From NCBI GenBank assembly GCA_029780695.1, contig JAKOYD010000130.1, positions 1 to 64,000 of the forward strand: a stretch of DNA of 64,000 nucleotides, read 5' to 3'. The notes beneath the pieces are model-generated. The model was not told the DNA's origin, did no database searches, and worked only from the letters and a program-made list of their open reading frames with translations. This document shows positions 43,159 to 54,200 of this stretch, piece by piece (the first letter of the stretch is position 1; every line of letters starts with the position of its first letter). The position numbers and the translations under genes are program-made. This DNA is from Pseudomonadota bacterium (GTDB lineage: Bacteria; Pseudomonadota; Gammaproteobacteria; Burkholderiales; Burkholderiaceae_C).

Positions 43159-43809
43159 ATGGATGCAAAAGAACTGATCGCGCGCCGCGTGGCGCAAGAA
43201 ATTCGGCCCGGCATGCTGGTCAACCTGGGCATCGGCCTGCCGTCGCTGGTGGCGAACTTCGTGCCGGCGCAGATGGGGGTGTTTTTCCAGGCCGAAAACG
43301 GCGTCATCGGCCTGGGCGCGCGACCGCCCGAAGGCATGCAGGACCCGCATCTGACCGATGCCGGCGGCGGCTTCGTGTCGGCGGTGCCGGGCGCGGCCAG
43401 CATCGACAGCGCCATGAGTTTTGGCCTAATTCGTGGCGGCCATCTGGACATGACGGTGCTGGGAGGCCTGCAAGTCGACGAGGCCGGCCACCTGGCCAAC
43501 TGGAAAGTGCCCGGCAAGATGGTGCCCGGCATGGGCGGTGCCATGGACTTGGTCACCGGCGCGGCCCGCGTGGTGGTGGCGATGCAGCACGTGGCCAAGG
43601 GCGAGCCCAAAATCTTGCCGGTCTGCACCCTGCCGCTGACGGCGCGCCGCCGCGTGAGCCTGATCGTGACCGATCTGGCGGTGATCGAACCCAGCGATGC
43701 CGGTTTGATGCTGCGCGAGCGCGCGCCGGGCGTGCCGGTGGAAGCCATTCTGAACGCGACGTCGGCGCGGCTCATCGTGCCGGAGACGGTGCCGGAGATG
43801 CAGCTGTAG
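43159..43809 (+). CDS. atoA: 3-oxoacid/acetate CoA-transferase subunit B
   Basis: The 216-residue B subunit carries the catalytic glutamate in VFFQAENGVIGLG, and GIGLPSLVANFVP, GGHLDMTVLGGLQVDEAGHLANWKVPGKMVPGMGGAMDLV. It completes the heterodimeric enzyme with the preceding gene. Its stop is 28 bp from the stop of the convergent nir gene at 43838, where a GCCGACG/CGTCGGC hairpin may separate the two transcripts. Confidence 0.87.
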   Translation: MDAKELIARRVAQEIRPGMLVNLGIGLPSLVANFVPAQMGVFFQAENGVIGLGARPPEGMQDPHLTDAGGGFVSAVPGAASIDSAMSFGLIRGGHLDMTVLGGLQVDEAGHLANWKVPGKMVPGMGGAMDLVTGAARVVVAMQHVAKGEPKILPVCTLPLTARRRVSLIVTDLAVIEPSDAGLMLRERAPGVPVEAILNATSARLIVPETVPEMQL

Positions 43810-43837
43810 CCGCCGGTCGCGCCACGCGCGCCGACGC

Positions 43838-44878
43838 TCACGCCGTCGGCTGGCGCAAGCGCAGGCCGGTCTTTTTCAGGATCGCGCTGGAAAAAAGCAC
43901 GTCGTGCGCGCGGTGTGCCGGGCCCAGCACCTTGGCCAGCACCTCGGCCTGGGCCAGCACCTCGGTACGCGTGTGGCCATGCAGCATGGCAAACAGGTTG
44001 TAGCGCCACACGCCGGCCTTGCGCGGGCGGCGGTAGCAGTGGCTGACGGCCGGCTGGCTGCCGATGAGTTCGCCCAGGCGGTCGACCTCGGCGTCTTCGA
44101 CGTCCCACACGCTCATGCCGTTGGCGGCGTAGCCCAGGCGGTAGTGGTTGGGCACGGCGGCGATGCGGCGCACCACGCCGGCGGCCAGCAGCTCGGCCAG
44201 GCGTGTGCGCACGGCGTCGCTGGTGCTGCCCAGCACGGCGGCTACGCTGGCGTAGGGGCGCGGCACCAGCGGCAGGCCGGATTGGGTGGCGGCGATGAGC
44301 TGGCGGTCAAACTCGTTCAGCGTGATTGGCTGGGGCGCCGGCAGCGGCTGGCGCGCTGCCGAGTCATCGCCCAGGCGGGGCGCGCGCGCCAGCAGCGGCA
44401 GGTACAGGCCGACGAAGTATTCGCGCTCTTTCGGAAAGGCGTGCACCGGCAGGCCGGTGGCGGCCTCGATCTGGTCGCAGGCGGCCCAGGCGGCCTCGGG
44501 CGTTTCGGCGGCCACCACGAACCACATGTTCAGCGCGTGGTCGCGCCGGTAGTTGTGCGCCACCTCGGGCAGGGCGTTGATCAGCGCCGTGACCTCGGCG
44601 TAACGGGCTTCGGGCACCTGCAGCGCGGCCAGGATGAACTGGCCGCCGGCGCGCTCGATGTGAAACAGCGGCCCGAAGCGCGTGAGCACGCCGCTGCCCA
44701 GCAGGCGCCCGAGCTGGTCGATCACCTGCGCTTCGGTCATGCCCAGCTCGGCCGCGACGTCGGAAAACGGGCGGTCTGTCAGCGGCAGCTCGCGCTGCAG
44801 GCGGTCGATCAGCCTCGCCGCATCGAGGTCGATGCCGACGGGCAGGCGCAGCAGGTGGGCGGGTGCGTCAGGGCGCAT
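43838..44878 (-). CDS. Siroheme decarboxylase, fused NirD/L/G/H-type (second copy)
   Basis: The 346-residue protein consists of two Lrp/AsnC-like units: 1-165 (DRLQRELPLTDRPFSDVAAELGMTEAQVIDQL, NYRRDHALNMWFVV) and 175-346 (FDRQLIAATQSGLPLVPRPYASVAAVLG, SHCYRRPRKAGVWRYNLFAMLHGH). This is the heme d1 NirDLGH siroheme decarboxylase layout, here as a fusion of two subunits; the conserved His of H-Y-R and H-A-L-N is visible. With the other fused gene, all four Nir subunits may be covered. The C-terminal unit (VPNHYRLGYAANGMSVWDV) looks most like NirH. It is not a true transcription regulator. Confidence 0.82.
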   Translation of the reverse strand: MRPDAPAHLLRLPVGIDLDAARLIDRLQRELPLTDRPFSDVAAELGMTEAQVIDQLGRLLGSGVLTRFGPLFHIERAGGQFILAALQVPEARYAEVTALINALPEVAHNYRRDHALNMWFVVAAETPEAAWAACDQIEAATGLPVHAFPKEREYFVGLYLPLLARAPRLGDDSAARQPLPAPQPITLNEFDRQLIAATQSGLPLVPRPYASVAAVLGSTSDAVRTRLAELLAAGVVRRIAAVPNHYRLGYAANGMSVWDVEDAEVDRLGELIGSQPAVSHCYRRPRKAGVWRYNLFAMLHGHTRTEVLAQAEVLAKVLGPAHRAHDVLFSSAILKKTGLRLRQPTA

Positions 44879-44911
44879 AGGTGTTTTCCTTCACAAGGCG
44901 AACACGGGTCA

Positions 44912-45016
44912 GAAGGCCGCGGAGCAGGCCAAAGCGCGGGCGCCGTGGCCGGGCTTGCATTGGCCAGGGGCGCCGCCCCCCTCCCGAAGAGAGAGGCGGA
45001 CGACGCCGAAGGCGGC
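44912..45016. repeat. GC-rich dispersed repeat (family A), copy 6
   Basis: GGCCGCGGAGCAGGCC, GCCGTGGCCGGGC, CCCCTCCCGAAGAGAGAGGC, CGACGCCGAAGGCGGCTCAG. It fills the gap between the two fused nir decarboxylase genes and appears to encode the last codons of the upstream one. Confidence 0.6.
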
Positions 45017-46198
45017 TCAGCGGGTGCATCTGAAATACCGCGCGCCGGTCTGCTTGAAGCGGCGGCGGCTGAACAGCACCTGGCGTGGCTGCTCGGCCAG
45101 CCCGGCGGCGGCGATGGCGGCGTGCAGCAGCGCCAGTGTCTCGTCGCGGCTGCGGCCGTGCACCATGCAATACAGGTTGTAGCGCCAGCCCGGTGCGCGC
45201 TCGCGCCGGTAGCACAAGGTGATGCCGGGCTGCGTGGCCAGGCGCTCGCCAAAGGCATCGACCTGCTCGTCGGGAAGGTCGAACACCGTCATGGCGTTGG
45301 CGCCAAAGCCCAGTTCGTGGTGGCGCACCACCAGGCCAAAGCGGCGCAGCGTGCCGGCGTCGAGCCAGGCCTGGATGCGCGCCAGCACGTTGGCTGTGGG
45401 CACGCCCAGCTGATCGGCCCAGTGGGTGAAGGGCTCGGCGACCAGTGTCGCGTCAGGTCTCAAATGTTGGATGGGCGTGCCGTCATCGGCGTTTGTGGCA
45501 AGGCGCTGATCGCCGCCAATACCGGATGTATTGGCCAGATCAGCAACGCCGCCACGGACGTCGAGGGCGGTGCGAACACCGACATTTGAGGCCTGACGCG
45601 ACACCATAGGCAGGCCGGCTTCGACCAGGGCGGCCAGGGCGCGGTCGGCTGCGTCCACGCGCGGCGGGCGTTGGCGAATGGCGCTGCCGCCGACGGCGGG
45701 GCGGTGCAGATCGAACCCCAGGTCGATGCGATAGGGGCGCACCATCTTCAGCCGGGTGACGGGCAGGGCGGTTTCGCTTTCGATGGCGGTCAGGGCCTGA
45801 TCCAGCGGCTCGGCGCCGGTGCCGGTGATGACGAACCACAGGTTAAGCGCATGCTCGCGCTCATAGTTGTGGTTGACGCCGGGGTGGGCGGACACGAGCG
45901 CGGCAACCGCCTCGAGCCGCTCAGGCGGCACGGCCATGGCGCACAGCAGGGCGGCGCCGCCCACGCCGGGTGCCCACACACCGCCGATGCGGCTGATGGC
46001 GCCGCGCTGCAAGCCTTTGGCGAAGACCTCGATGACTTCAGTTTCTGTAGCACCTTCCGCTTGTCCCACATGGACAAAGGGGCGATTTGATAAGGGAAAG
46101 CCGCGCTGCCAGTTGTTCAGCAGGCGTTCGTTCAAGCCCACGTCGGCGTGACCAGCCGCCATGGCCCCTGGTGTCGCGTCGTGCCGGAAGTGAAACAT
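45017..46198 (-). CDS. Siroheme decarboxylase, fused NirD/L/G/H-type (first copy) with in-frame MITE
   Basis: The 393-residue protein has the same two-unit layout as its neighbour: NERLLNNWQRGFPLSNRPFVHV and NYEREHALNLWFVI in the first half, then RRFGLVVRHHELGFGANAMTVFDLPDEQ and CYRRERAPGWRYNLYCMVHGRS in the second. About residues 199-252 (RQASNVGVRTALDVRGGV...) come from an inserted 159-bp element that keeps the frame; without it the protein would be ~340 residues, like its neighbour. The insertion breaks the first helix of the second DNA-binding-like unit. The start ATG 46198 (MFHFRHD) is preferred; the longer frame from 46279 reads a palindrome. Confidence 0.82.
   Translation of the reverse strand: MFHFRHDATPGAMAAGHADVGLNERLLNNWQRGFPLSNRPFVHVGQAEGATETEVIEVFAKGLQRGAISRIGGVWAPGVGGAALLCAMAVPPERLEAVAALVSAHPGVNHNYEREHALNLWFVITGTGAEPLDQALTAIESETALPVTRLKMVRPYRIDLGFDLHRPAVGGSAIRQRPPRVDAADRALAALVEAGLPMVSRQASNVGVRTALDVRGGVADLANTSGIGGDQRLATNADDGTPIQHLRPDATLVAEPFTHWADQLGVPTANVLARIQAWLDAGTLRRFGLVVRHHELGFGANAMTVFDLPDEQVDAFGERLATQPGITLCYRRERAPGWRYNLYCMVHGRSRDETLALLHAAIAAAGLAEQPRQVLFSRRRFKQTGARYFRCTR
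45445..45603. mobile_element. MITE-like element inside a nir gene
   Basis: Terminal inverted repeats of 23 bp start GTGTCGCGTCAGG and differ at one base; the inner part forms a second palindrome (GCTGATC ... CCAATAC-CGGAT-GTATTGG ... GATCAGC). Total length is 159 bp, exactly 53 codons, with no stop codon on the nir frame. No transposase is encoded. A clear target-site duplication is not seen (at most CA on both sides). Confidence 0.78.
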
Positions 46199-46233
46199 GA
46201 CGTCGCTTCGCTCAATGACCGGTGCTGGCGCAC

Positions 46234-46287
46234 CATGACGAATGACAAAAGCGCGGCGCCAGGCATTGGCTTTCGTCATTCGTCATG
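46234..46287. repeat. Inverted repeat between nirF and the fused nir gene
   Basis: CATGACGAATGACAAAAGC pairs with GCTTTCGTCATTCGTCATG (18 of 19). A third copy of GTCATTCGTCATG lies at 46303-46315. It may be a transcript processing or termination structure in the nir operon. Confidence 0.6.
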
Positions 46288-46325
46288 TGCCGCAAGGCGC
46301 GGTCATTCGTCATGCGTTTCACGCG

Positions 46326-47528
46326 CTAGAACCCCGTGCGCGCCGCGCGCGAGGTGAAGAAGATGCCGCTGGGCGACTTGGCCGGCAGCGTGGCCAGGGT
46401 CTGGAACGATTGCGTGTCGATCACCACCACCTTGTGGTCGTCGCGCGCGCTGATCCACACCGCGTCGCCGCGCGGGGTGAATTCCATGTGCAGCACGGCC
46501 TTGCCGGGTTTCAGGCTGTGCACGATCTGCCGCGTTTGCGTGTCGATGACCTGCACCGTGTCGTAATCGGGCACGGCAAAGTTGACCCACACTTGGCGCC
46601 CGTCGGGCCGCGCCATCACGAACACGGGCTGGCCGGCGACGGAAATGCGGCCCACCTCCTTCCACGTGTCGGTGTCGACCACCAGCACCTCGTGCCGGCC
46701 GATGGCGGGCAGGTAGGCGTGCTTGCCGGCGATGGACCAGCCGCGCAGGTGCGGCATCTTGAACACGGGCAGCGGCTGCTGGCCCTTGCCGTAGCCGGGC
46801 AGGATGCGCTCGACCTTCGGTTCACGCGCCCACAGGTCGATCTTGGCCAGGCCGTCTTCGCCAAACAGGCCGGCGATGTAGGTGCGGCCGTCGGGCGAGA
46901 TGAGGGCGTCGTACGGCTGCTTGCCGATGTGGGCGAACTTCGTCAAAACCGGCTTCGTCGGATCGGCCAGGTCAGCGATCCAGATCTGCCCGGCGTCGAA
47001 CAGCGAGAAGATGAAGCGGTTGCGCGGAATGTCGGCCAGGCCGACCACACGCGAAGCCTTGCCATCGACCACGGCAGGGATGTCGGCCAACTGCTTGAGC
47101 GTGCGCGCATCGAACACCTTGACGCCGCCCGGCTGGTAGTTCTGCGCCACCACCAGCGTGCCGTCGGTCGAGATGGCGCCGCCGATCGAGTTGCCTGCTT
47201 GCATGACCCGGCCTTCGATCTGGCCGGTGAGTAAGTTGACTTTGGTGAGTGCGCCATCGCGCCCGAACACGTAGGCCAAGGCGCCATCGCGCGAGAACAC
47301 GACGGAGGCGTGCGACAAATCGCCCAGCCCTTCGATGGTGCCCAGCCGTGTGCGCGCCGTGGTATCGAGCACACCGATTGAGCCGCTTTCCCGCTCGATC
47401 ACCAGCCCCAGATCGCCGCTGCCGCGCCCGGGCTCGACCAGCAGCTTCGGCGGGCTGGCGCAGGCGCCGAGCAGGGCTGCGATGGAAAACAGGGCTGCCA
47501 GAACAGCGCGGCGCGGAATCATCGTCAT
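46326..47528 (-). CDS. nirF: Heme d1 biosynthesis protein NirF
   Basis: The 400-residue protein is a d1-type beta-propeller without a cytochrome c domain. It has a lipoprotein signal (ALLGACAS lipobox, Cys near 23), so it is a periplasmic lipoprotein. Propeller motifs include VVFSRDGALAYVFGRDGALTKVNLLTGQIEGRV and AVLHMEFTPRGDAVWISARDDHKVVVID. NirF acts in the late periplasmic steps of heme d1 synthesis before NirN. The start overlaps the nirC stop by 4 bp, so both are co-translated. Confidence 0.9.
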   Translation of the reverse strand: MTMIPRRAVLAALFSIAALLGACASPPKLLVEPGRGSGDLGLVIERESGSIGVLDTTARTRLGTIEGLGDLSHASVVFSRDGALAYVFGRDGALTKVNLLTGQIEGRVMQAGNSIGGAISTDGTLVVAQNYQPGGVKVFDARTLKQLADIPAVVDGKASRVVGLADIPRNRFIFSLFDAGQIWIADLADPTKPVLTKFAHIGKQPYDALISPDGRTYIAGLFGEDGLAKIDLWAREPKVERILPGYGKGQQPLPVFKMPHLRGWSIAGKHAYLPAIGRHEVLVVDTDTWKEVGRISVAGQPVFVMARPDGRQVWVNFAVPDYDTVQVIDTQTRQIVHSLKPGKAVLHMEFTPRGDAVWISARDDHKVVVIDTQSFQTLATLPAKSPSGIFFTSRAARTGF

Positions 47529-47896
47529 GGTTGTGCCTTCTTGCCCGCCTCAAGCGGCAAACCGGCTTGCAGTTGGTGGGCGATCCAGGTGGCGTCGGCC
47601 TCGGACAGCATGCTTTTCCAGCCGGGCATCGCGGTGCCGGGGCGACCCTGGTAGATGACGGCGATCAGGTTGTCCACCGGAATCTCGACCATGCGGTCGC
47701 GCGTGAGTGCCGGGCCCAGGCCGCCAGTGAGCTGGATGCCGTGGCACGAGCCGCAGTCCTGCCGCACCATGCGCACCAGCTGCGTCTGGCGCGCACCATC
47801 GATCATCGGCACAGCGCCGGTTTGCAAGTCTTTTGCGTGTCCAGCGCTTGCCCATAAAGCGCAAGCAGCTATCAAAAACAAAGCAGGGCGAAACAT
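47525..47896 (-). CDS. nirC: Cytochrome c55x NirC
   Basis: The 123-residue protein has a signal peptide (residues 1-21, MFRPALFLIAACALWASAGHA) and one heme c motif CGSCH (48-52), with the likely Met ligand in GTAMPGWKSML. NirC is a small periplasmic electron carrier of the nir system. The start ATG 47896 is preferred over 47932, which adds a non-hydrophobic extension. The hydrophobic core of the signal peptide is encoded by a dispersed AT-containing repeat (ATAGCTGCTTGCGCTT). Confidence 0.85.
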   Translation of the reverse strand: MFRPALFLIAACALWASAGHAKDLQTGAVPMIDGARQTQLVRMVRQDCGSCHGIQLTGGLGPALTRDRMVEIPVDNLIAVIYQGRPGTAMPGWKSMLSEADATWIAHQLQAGLPLEAGKKAQP

Positions 47897-47947
47897 CGGG
47901 TGAGCCAGGGGCTGAGGTGAGGGCAGCGGCATGTTGGTCGCCGCTGG

Positions 47948-48010
47948 CCCTCACCCCAACCCCCCGCCTTCGCGGGGGCAAGCTCTCTCCCAGCAGGAGA
48001 GGGAGAAAAA
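47948..48010. repeat. Palindromic repeat between nirC and nirS (family C)
   Basis: CCCTCACCCCAACCCCCCGC, CTTCGCGGGGG, CTCTCTCCCAGCAGGAGAGGGAG. It is related to the repeat translated inside norD (31017-31117). Confidence 0.55.
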
Positions 48011-48032
48011 TCGGGCTGCGCAGCAAGCCCGA

Positions 48033-48138
48033 GATGGGCCGCGGAGCAGGCCGCGCCGGAACGCCGTGGCCGGGGTCTCCCCGGCCACCAGCGTTGTCCC
48101 CCTCAGGGGGAAGGCGCGCCAGCGCCACAGGGGGGGCG
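48033..48138. repeat. GC-rich dispersed repeat (family A), copy 7
   Basis: GGCCGCGGAGCAGGCC, GCCGGGGTCTCCCCGGC, CGTTGTCCCCCTCAGGGGG, GGCGCGCCAGCGCC, ending CAGGGGGGG at the nirS stop. With the family C copy it fills the nirS-nirC gap and may separate or stabilise the highly expressed nirS message. Confidence 0.7.
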
Positions 48139-50231
<2,093 letters not shown>

Positions 50232-50435
50232 TTAATTGCGCAGGACGACCGGCTCCGCTGGCGTGACCCCATTCGGCGGCGCCAGAACCTCGAGCGCGGC
50301 CTGGACTTCGGCCGCCGACACCGGCGTGACGTGCCGGTGCCCGACCACGACCGAGAAGGCCAGCACGACAGCCGCGGCAATGGCGGCGGCGGCGGCCAAG
50401 TGGCGGATGTGGATGCTGGCGTGCGTCGGGTTCAT
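50232..50435 (-). CDS. Small single-helix membrane protein (uncertain)
   Basis: The 67-residue product has one hydrophobic helix (HLAAAAAIAAAVVLAFSVVVGHRH) and a short Ala/Pro-rich soluble tail ending PVVLRN. An AGG sequence precedes the ATG. No family recognised. It lies between nirS and the Lrp gene on the minus strand; coding status is uncertain because other frames are also open here. Confidence 0.4.
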   Translation of the reverse strand: MNPTHASIHIRHLAAAAAIAAAVVLAFSVVVGHRHVTPVSAAEVQAALEVLAPPNGVTPAEPVVLRN

Positions 50436-50565
50436 GGCGGCCTCGCTGCGATGCGGTTGGGTCGGCTTTGGGGTTGGGGTAAACGGATCGTCGCCCGCCT
50501 GCGCCGCCGCGTCTGTCGGATAAAGCCGCAGTTGGCGTGGGCCGTCGCCGCGTCAGCCCGCCTCC

Positions 50566-51099
50566 TCAAGCCGCTGCGCCGCGGCGCCGGACGGGCGCGC
50601 CGCGCGCCGGAGTGGCCGCGTGCGCGGCAACCACCGGCAGGCGCACGTCGGCCTTCACCTCTTTCAGCACGATGGACGAGCGCACGTGCGTCACGCCCGG
50701 CAGCTTGAACAGCTGGTTGTGTAGAAAACGCTCGTATTCGGCAATGCCCGGCACCAGCACGGTGAGGATGTAGTCGGACTGCCCGGTGGTCGAAAGGCAG
50801 CGCACGATGGGCGGCGTGGCCTGCACGGCGCGTTCGAACGCCTGCACCACGTCTTCGCTGTGCTGGCTCAGGTTGATTTCGGCCACCACCAGCAGGTTCA
50901 GGCCCACGCGCGTGCGGTCCACCAGCGCGCTGTAGCCGGTGATGACGCCAGCCGCCTCCATGTCCTTGATGCGCTTCCAGCACGGCGTGCTGGACAGGCC
51001 CACGCGCTCGGCGATCTGCTGCACGGTCTGCCGCGCGTCGCGCTGCAGCTCGCGCAAAATGGCCAGGTTGTACGAATCAAGAATGAAATTCTCTTTCAT
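50566..51099 (-). CDS. Lrp/AsnC-family transcriptional regulator
   Basis: The 177-residue protein has the AsnC-type HTH (LDSYNLAILRELQRDARQTVQQIAERVGLSSTPCWKRIKDMEAAGVITGY) and the RAM ligand-binding domain (RCLSTTGQSDYILTVLVPGIAEYERFLHNQL). It is transcribed divergently from the indolepyruvate oxidoreductase gene with ~130 bp between, so it probably controls it in response to an amino acid. The C-terminal ~15 residues (TPARGAPVRRRGAAA) are unusual and basic. Confidence 0.88.
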   Translation of the reverse strand: MKENFILDSYNLAILRELQRDARQTVQQIAERVGLSSTPCWKRIKDMEAAGVITGYSALVDRTRVGLNLLVVAEINLSQHSEDVVQAFERAVQATPPIVRCLSTTGQSDYILTVLVPGIAEYERFLHNQLFKLPGVTHVRSSIVLKEVKADVRLPVVAAHAATPARGAPVRRRGAAA

Positions 51100-51230
51100 G
51101 GGTGATTGGCAGAATAATTTGCTCGAATGGTGGCATAAGCAAGGTCAACTGAGAACCCCCTTCTGGCCGCCACGGCCTACAGTGACGGCTTGACCGGCGC
51201 GCCCGCCAGCGCTGGCAAGGAGACATGTGC

Positions 51231-54200
51231 ATGAACACCACCGCCGCATCCCCGGCCGCCCCCGCATTGGCCGACGCAAGCCCGCTGCAGCGCCCCGACT
51301 ACCGTCTGGCCGACAACCTGTGGGCGCGCTCGGGCCAGGTCTTCATGACCGGCACGCAGGCGCTGGTGCGTCTGCCGCTGATGCAGCGCTGGCGCGACCA
51401 GGCGGCGGGACTCGAATCGCGTGGCTTCGTGAGCGGCTACCGCGGCTCTCCGCTGGGCATGGTGGATCAGCAGATCTGGAAGGCGGGCCCGAAGTGGAAA
51501 GAGGCGGGCCTGGAGTTCGTGCCCGCCATCAACGAGGAACTGGCCGCCACCCAGGTGCTGGGCACGCAGCGGGTGGAAACCGACCCGCAGAAAACCTGCG
51601 ACGCCGTGTTCGCCCTGTGGTACGGCAAGGGTCCGGGCGTGGACCGCGCGGGCGACGCGCTCAAGCACGGCAACGCCTATGGATCGTCACCCCACGGCGG
51701 TGTGCTGGTGGTGGCGGGCGACGACCACGGGTGCGTGTCGTCCAGCATGCCGCACCAGAGCGACCAGCTGTTTCAGGCCTATCACATGCCCGTGGTGGCG
51801 CCCGCCACGGTGGCCGAGCACCTGGAGTTCGGTCTGTACGGCTGGCAGCTGTCGCGCTTTTCGGGCAACTGGGTCGGGCTGACCTCGCTGTCGGAAGTGG
51901 TGGAATGCGGCGCCACGGTCGACCTGGACGCCATCAACGCCCGCGTGGCGGCGTGGAAGCGCAACGACGCTGTGAGCGCGCTGACGCGCCACCTGCCGCC
52001 CGCGCAAGGCCTGCACTACCGCTGGCCCGATTTCCCGTCGCTACAGATTGAGGAGCGCCTGGCGCACAAACTGCAAGCGGTGGCGGCGTTTTCGTCCATC
52101 AACAGCATTGACCGCCACGTCATCGAATCGCCCCACGCCACGGTGGGGATCGTCACCTGCGGCAAGGCGCATTACGACCTGATGGAAGTGCTGCGGCGGA
52201 TGGACATCACGCCGGCGATGCTGGCCGACGCGGGCGTGCGGCTGTACAAGATCGGCCTGTCCTTTCCCATCGAGACCACGCGCGCGCTGGCGTTTGCGCA
52301 GGGCCTCTCTGAAATCCTGGTCGTCGAAGAAAAAGGCCCGGTGGTCGAAACGCAGCTGCGCGAGCTGTTCTACAACGCGCCGGGCGGCCTGCGCCCCACC
52401 ATCGTGGGCAAGAAGGATGCGCAGGGCGCGCCGCTGGTCAGCGGCCTGGGCGAATTGCGCCCCTCGCGCTTGATTGAGCTGACGGCCGACTGGCTGATCC
52501 GCCACTTCCCCACGCGCTTTGCCGACCGGCGTGCGCTGGTGCGCGACTTCACGCTGCCCGATTTGCTGAGCAACGGTTCAGACAGCGTCAAGCGCATGCC
52601 GTACTTCTGCGCCGGCTGCCCGCACAACACCTCGACCAAGGTGCCCGAAGGCTCCACGGCGCGCGCTGGCATTGGCTGCCACTTCATGGCCAACTGGATG
52701 GACCGCGACACGGCCGGGCTGATCCAGATGGGCGGCGAGGGCGTCGATTGGGTTTCACACTCGCGCTTTACCCAGGTGCCGCACGTGTTCCAGAACCTGG
52801 GCGACGGCACGTATTACCACTCAGGCTACCTCGCCATCCGCCAGGCGGTGGCGGCCAAGGCGCGCATCACCTACAAGATCCTGTTCAACGACGCCGTGGC
52901 CATGACGGGCGGGCAGCCGGTGGATGGCGTGATCAGCGTTGACGCCATTGCGCGCCAGGTCGAAAGCGAGGGCGTGAAGCAGGTGGTGGTGCTGTCGGAC
53001 GACATTGGCAAGTACGACGGCATTAAAGGAAAGTTTCCCGCCGACACGCGCTTCTTCGACCGCGCTGAACTGGACCGCGTGCAGCGCGAGCTGCGCGAAG
53101 TCGATGGCGTGACGGTGCTGATCTACGAGCAGACCTGCGCCGCCGAAAAGCGCCGCCGACGCAAGAAGGGCGAGATGGCCGACCCCGACAAGCGCCTGTT
53201 CATCCACGAAGCCGTGTGCGAAGGCTGCGGCGATTGCAGCGTGCAGAGCAACTGCGTGGCCGTGCTGCCGCACGAAACACCGCTGGGCCGCAAGCGCAAG
53301 ATCGACCAGACGGCCTGCAACAAGGACTATTCGTGCGCCAAGGGCTTTTGCCCCAGCTTTGTCGGCGTGAGCGGTGGCAAGCTGCGCAAGAAAGCCGGCG
53401 CGCTGGCGGGGCAGGGCCAGGACGCGTTCAGCCGCCTTGTCAACGCGCTGCCGGCGCCCGCGCCGCACACGTGGACCGGCCCGTACGACCTGCTGGTGAC
53501 GGGCGTGGGCGGCACCGGCGTGGTGACCGTGGGCGCGGTGATCGCCATGGCCGCCCACCTGGAAGGCAAGAGCGCCAGCGTGCTCGACTTCATGGGCTTT
53601 GCGCAGAAGGGTGGGGCGGTGATGAGCTTCGTGCGCCTGGCCGACCGGCCCGAGCGGCTGAACCAGGTGCGCATCGACACCCAGCAGGCCGACGCCGTGC
53701 TGGCCTGCGACACCGTGGTGGCGGCGCAGCCCGAACCGCTGGCCGCCGTGCGGCACGGCCGCACGCGCATCCTGGCCAACGTGTACGAAACGCCGGTGGC
53801 CGAATCGCTGAAAAACCCCGACGCCGACCTGAAAACCGAGCTGCTGCTGGCCAAGCTGCGCTTTGCCGCCGGCGACGACCGTGTCGAAACCTTTGACGCG
53901 CAGCGCCTGGCCGAAGACTTTCTGGGCGACACGGTCACGGCCAACGTGCTGGCCATGGGCTACGCGTGGCAGCGCGGGCTGGTGCCCATCAGCCTGGCGG
54001 CCATGCAACGCGCGATCGAGCTCAACGGCGTGGCCGTGCCGGCCAACCTGGCCGCTTTTTCGCTTGGCCGCCTGGCGGCGCACGACCCGGGCGCGTGCGC
54101 GGCGCTGCTGGGCGATTCGGTGCGGCCCCTGCCGGCGCAGGGCGAATCGCTGGACGAGCTGCTGGCCCACGGCATGAGCCACCTCACCGCATACCAGAAC

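Noticed and set aside
43810-43860. Classical terminator between atoA and the convergent nir gene
   Set aside because: A GCCGACG/CGTCGGC stem is present but without a T tract and overlapping the nir coding end, so not listed as a terminator.
44879-46198. The two Lrp/AsnC-like nir proteins as transcription factors
   Set aside because: The double-domain layout, H-Y-R/H-A-L-N motifs and nir context fit siroheme decarboxylases, not regulators.
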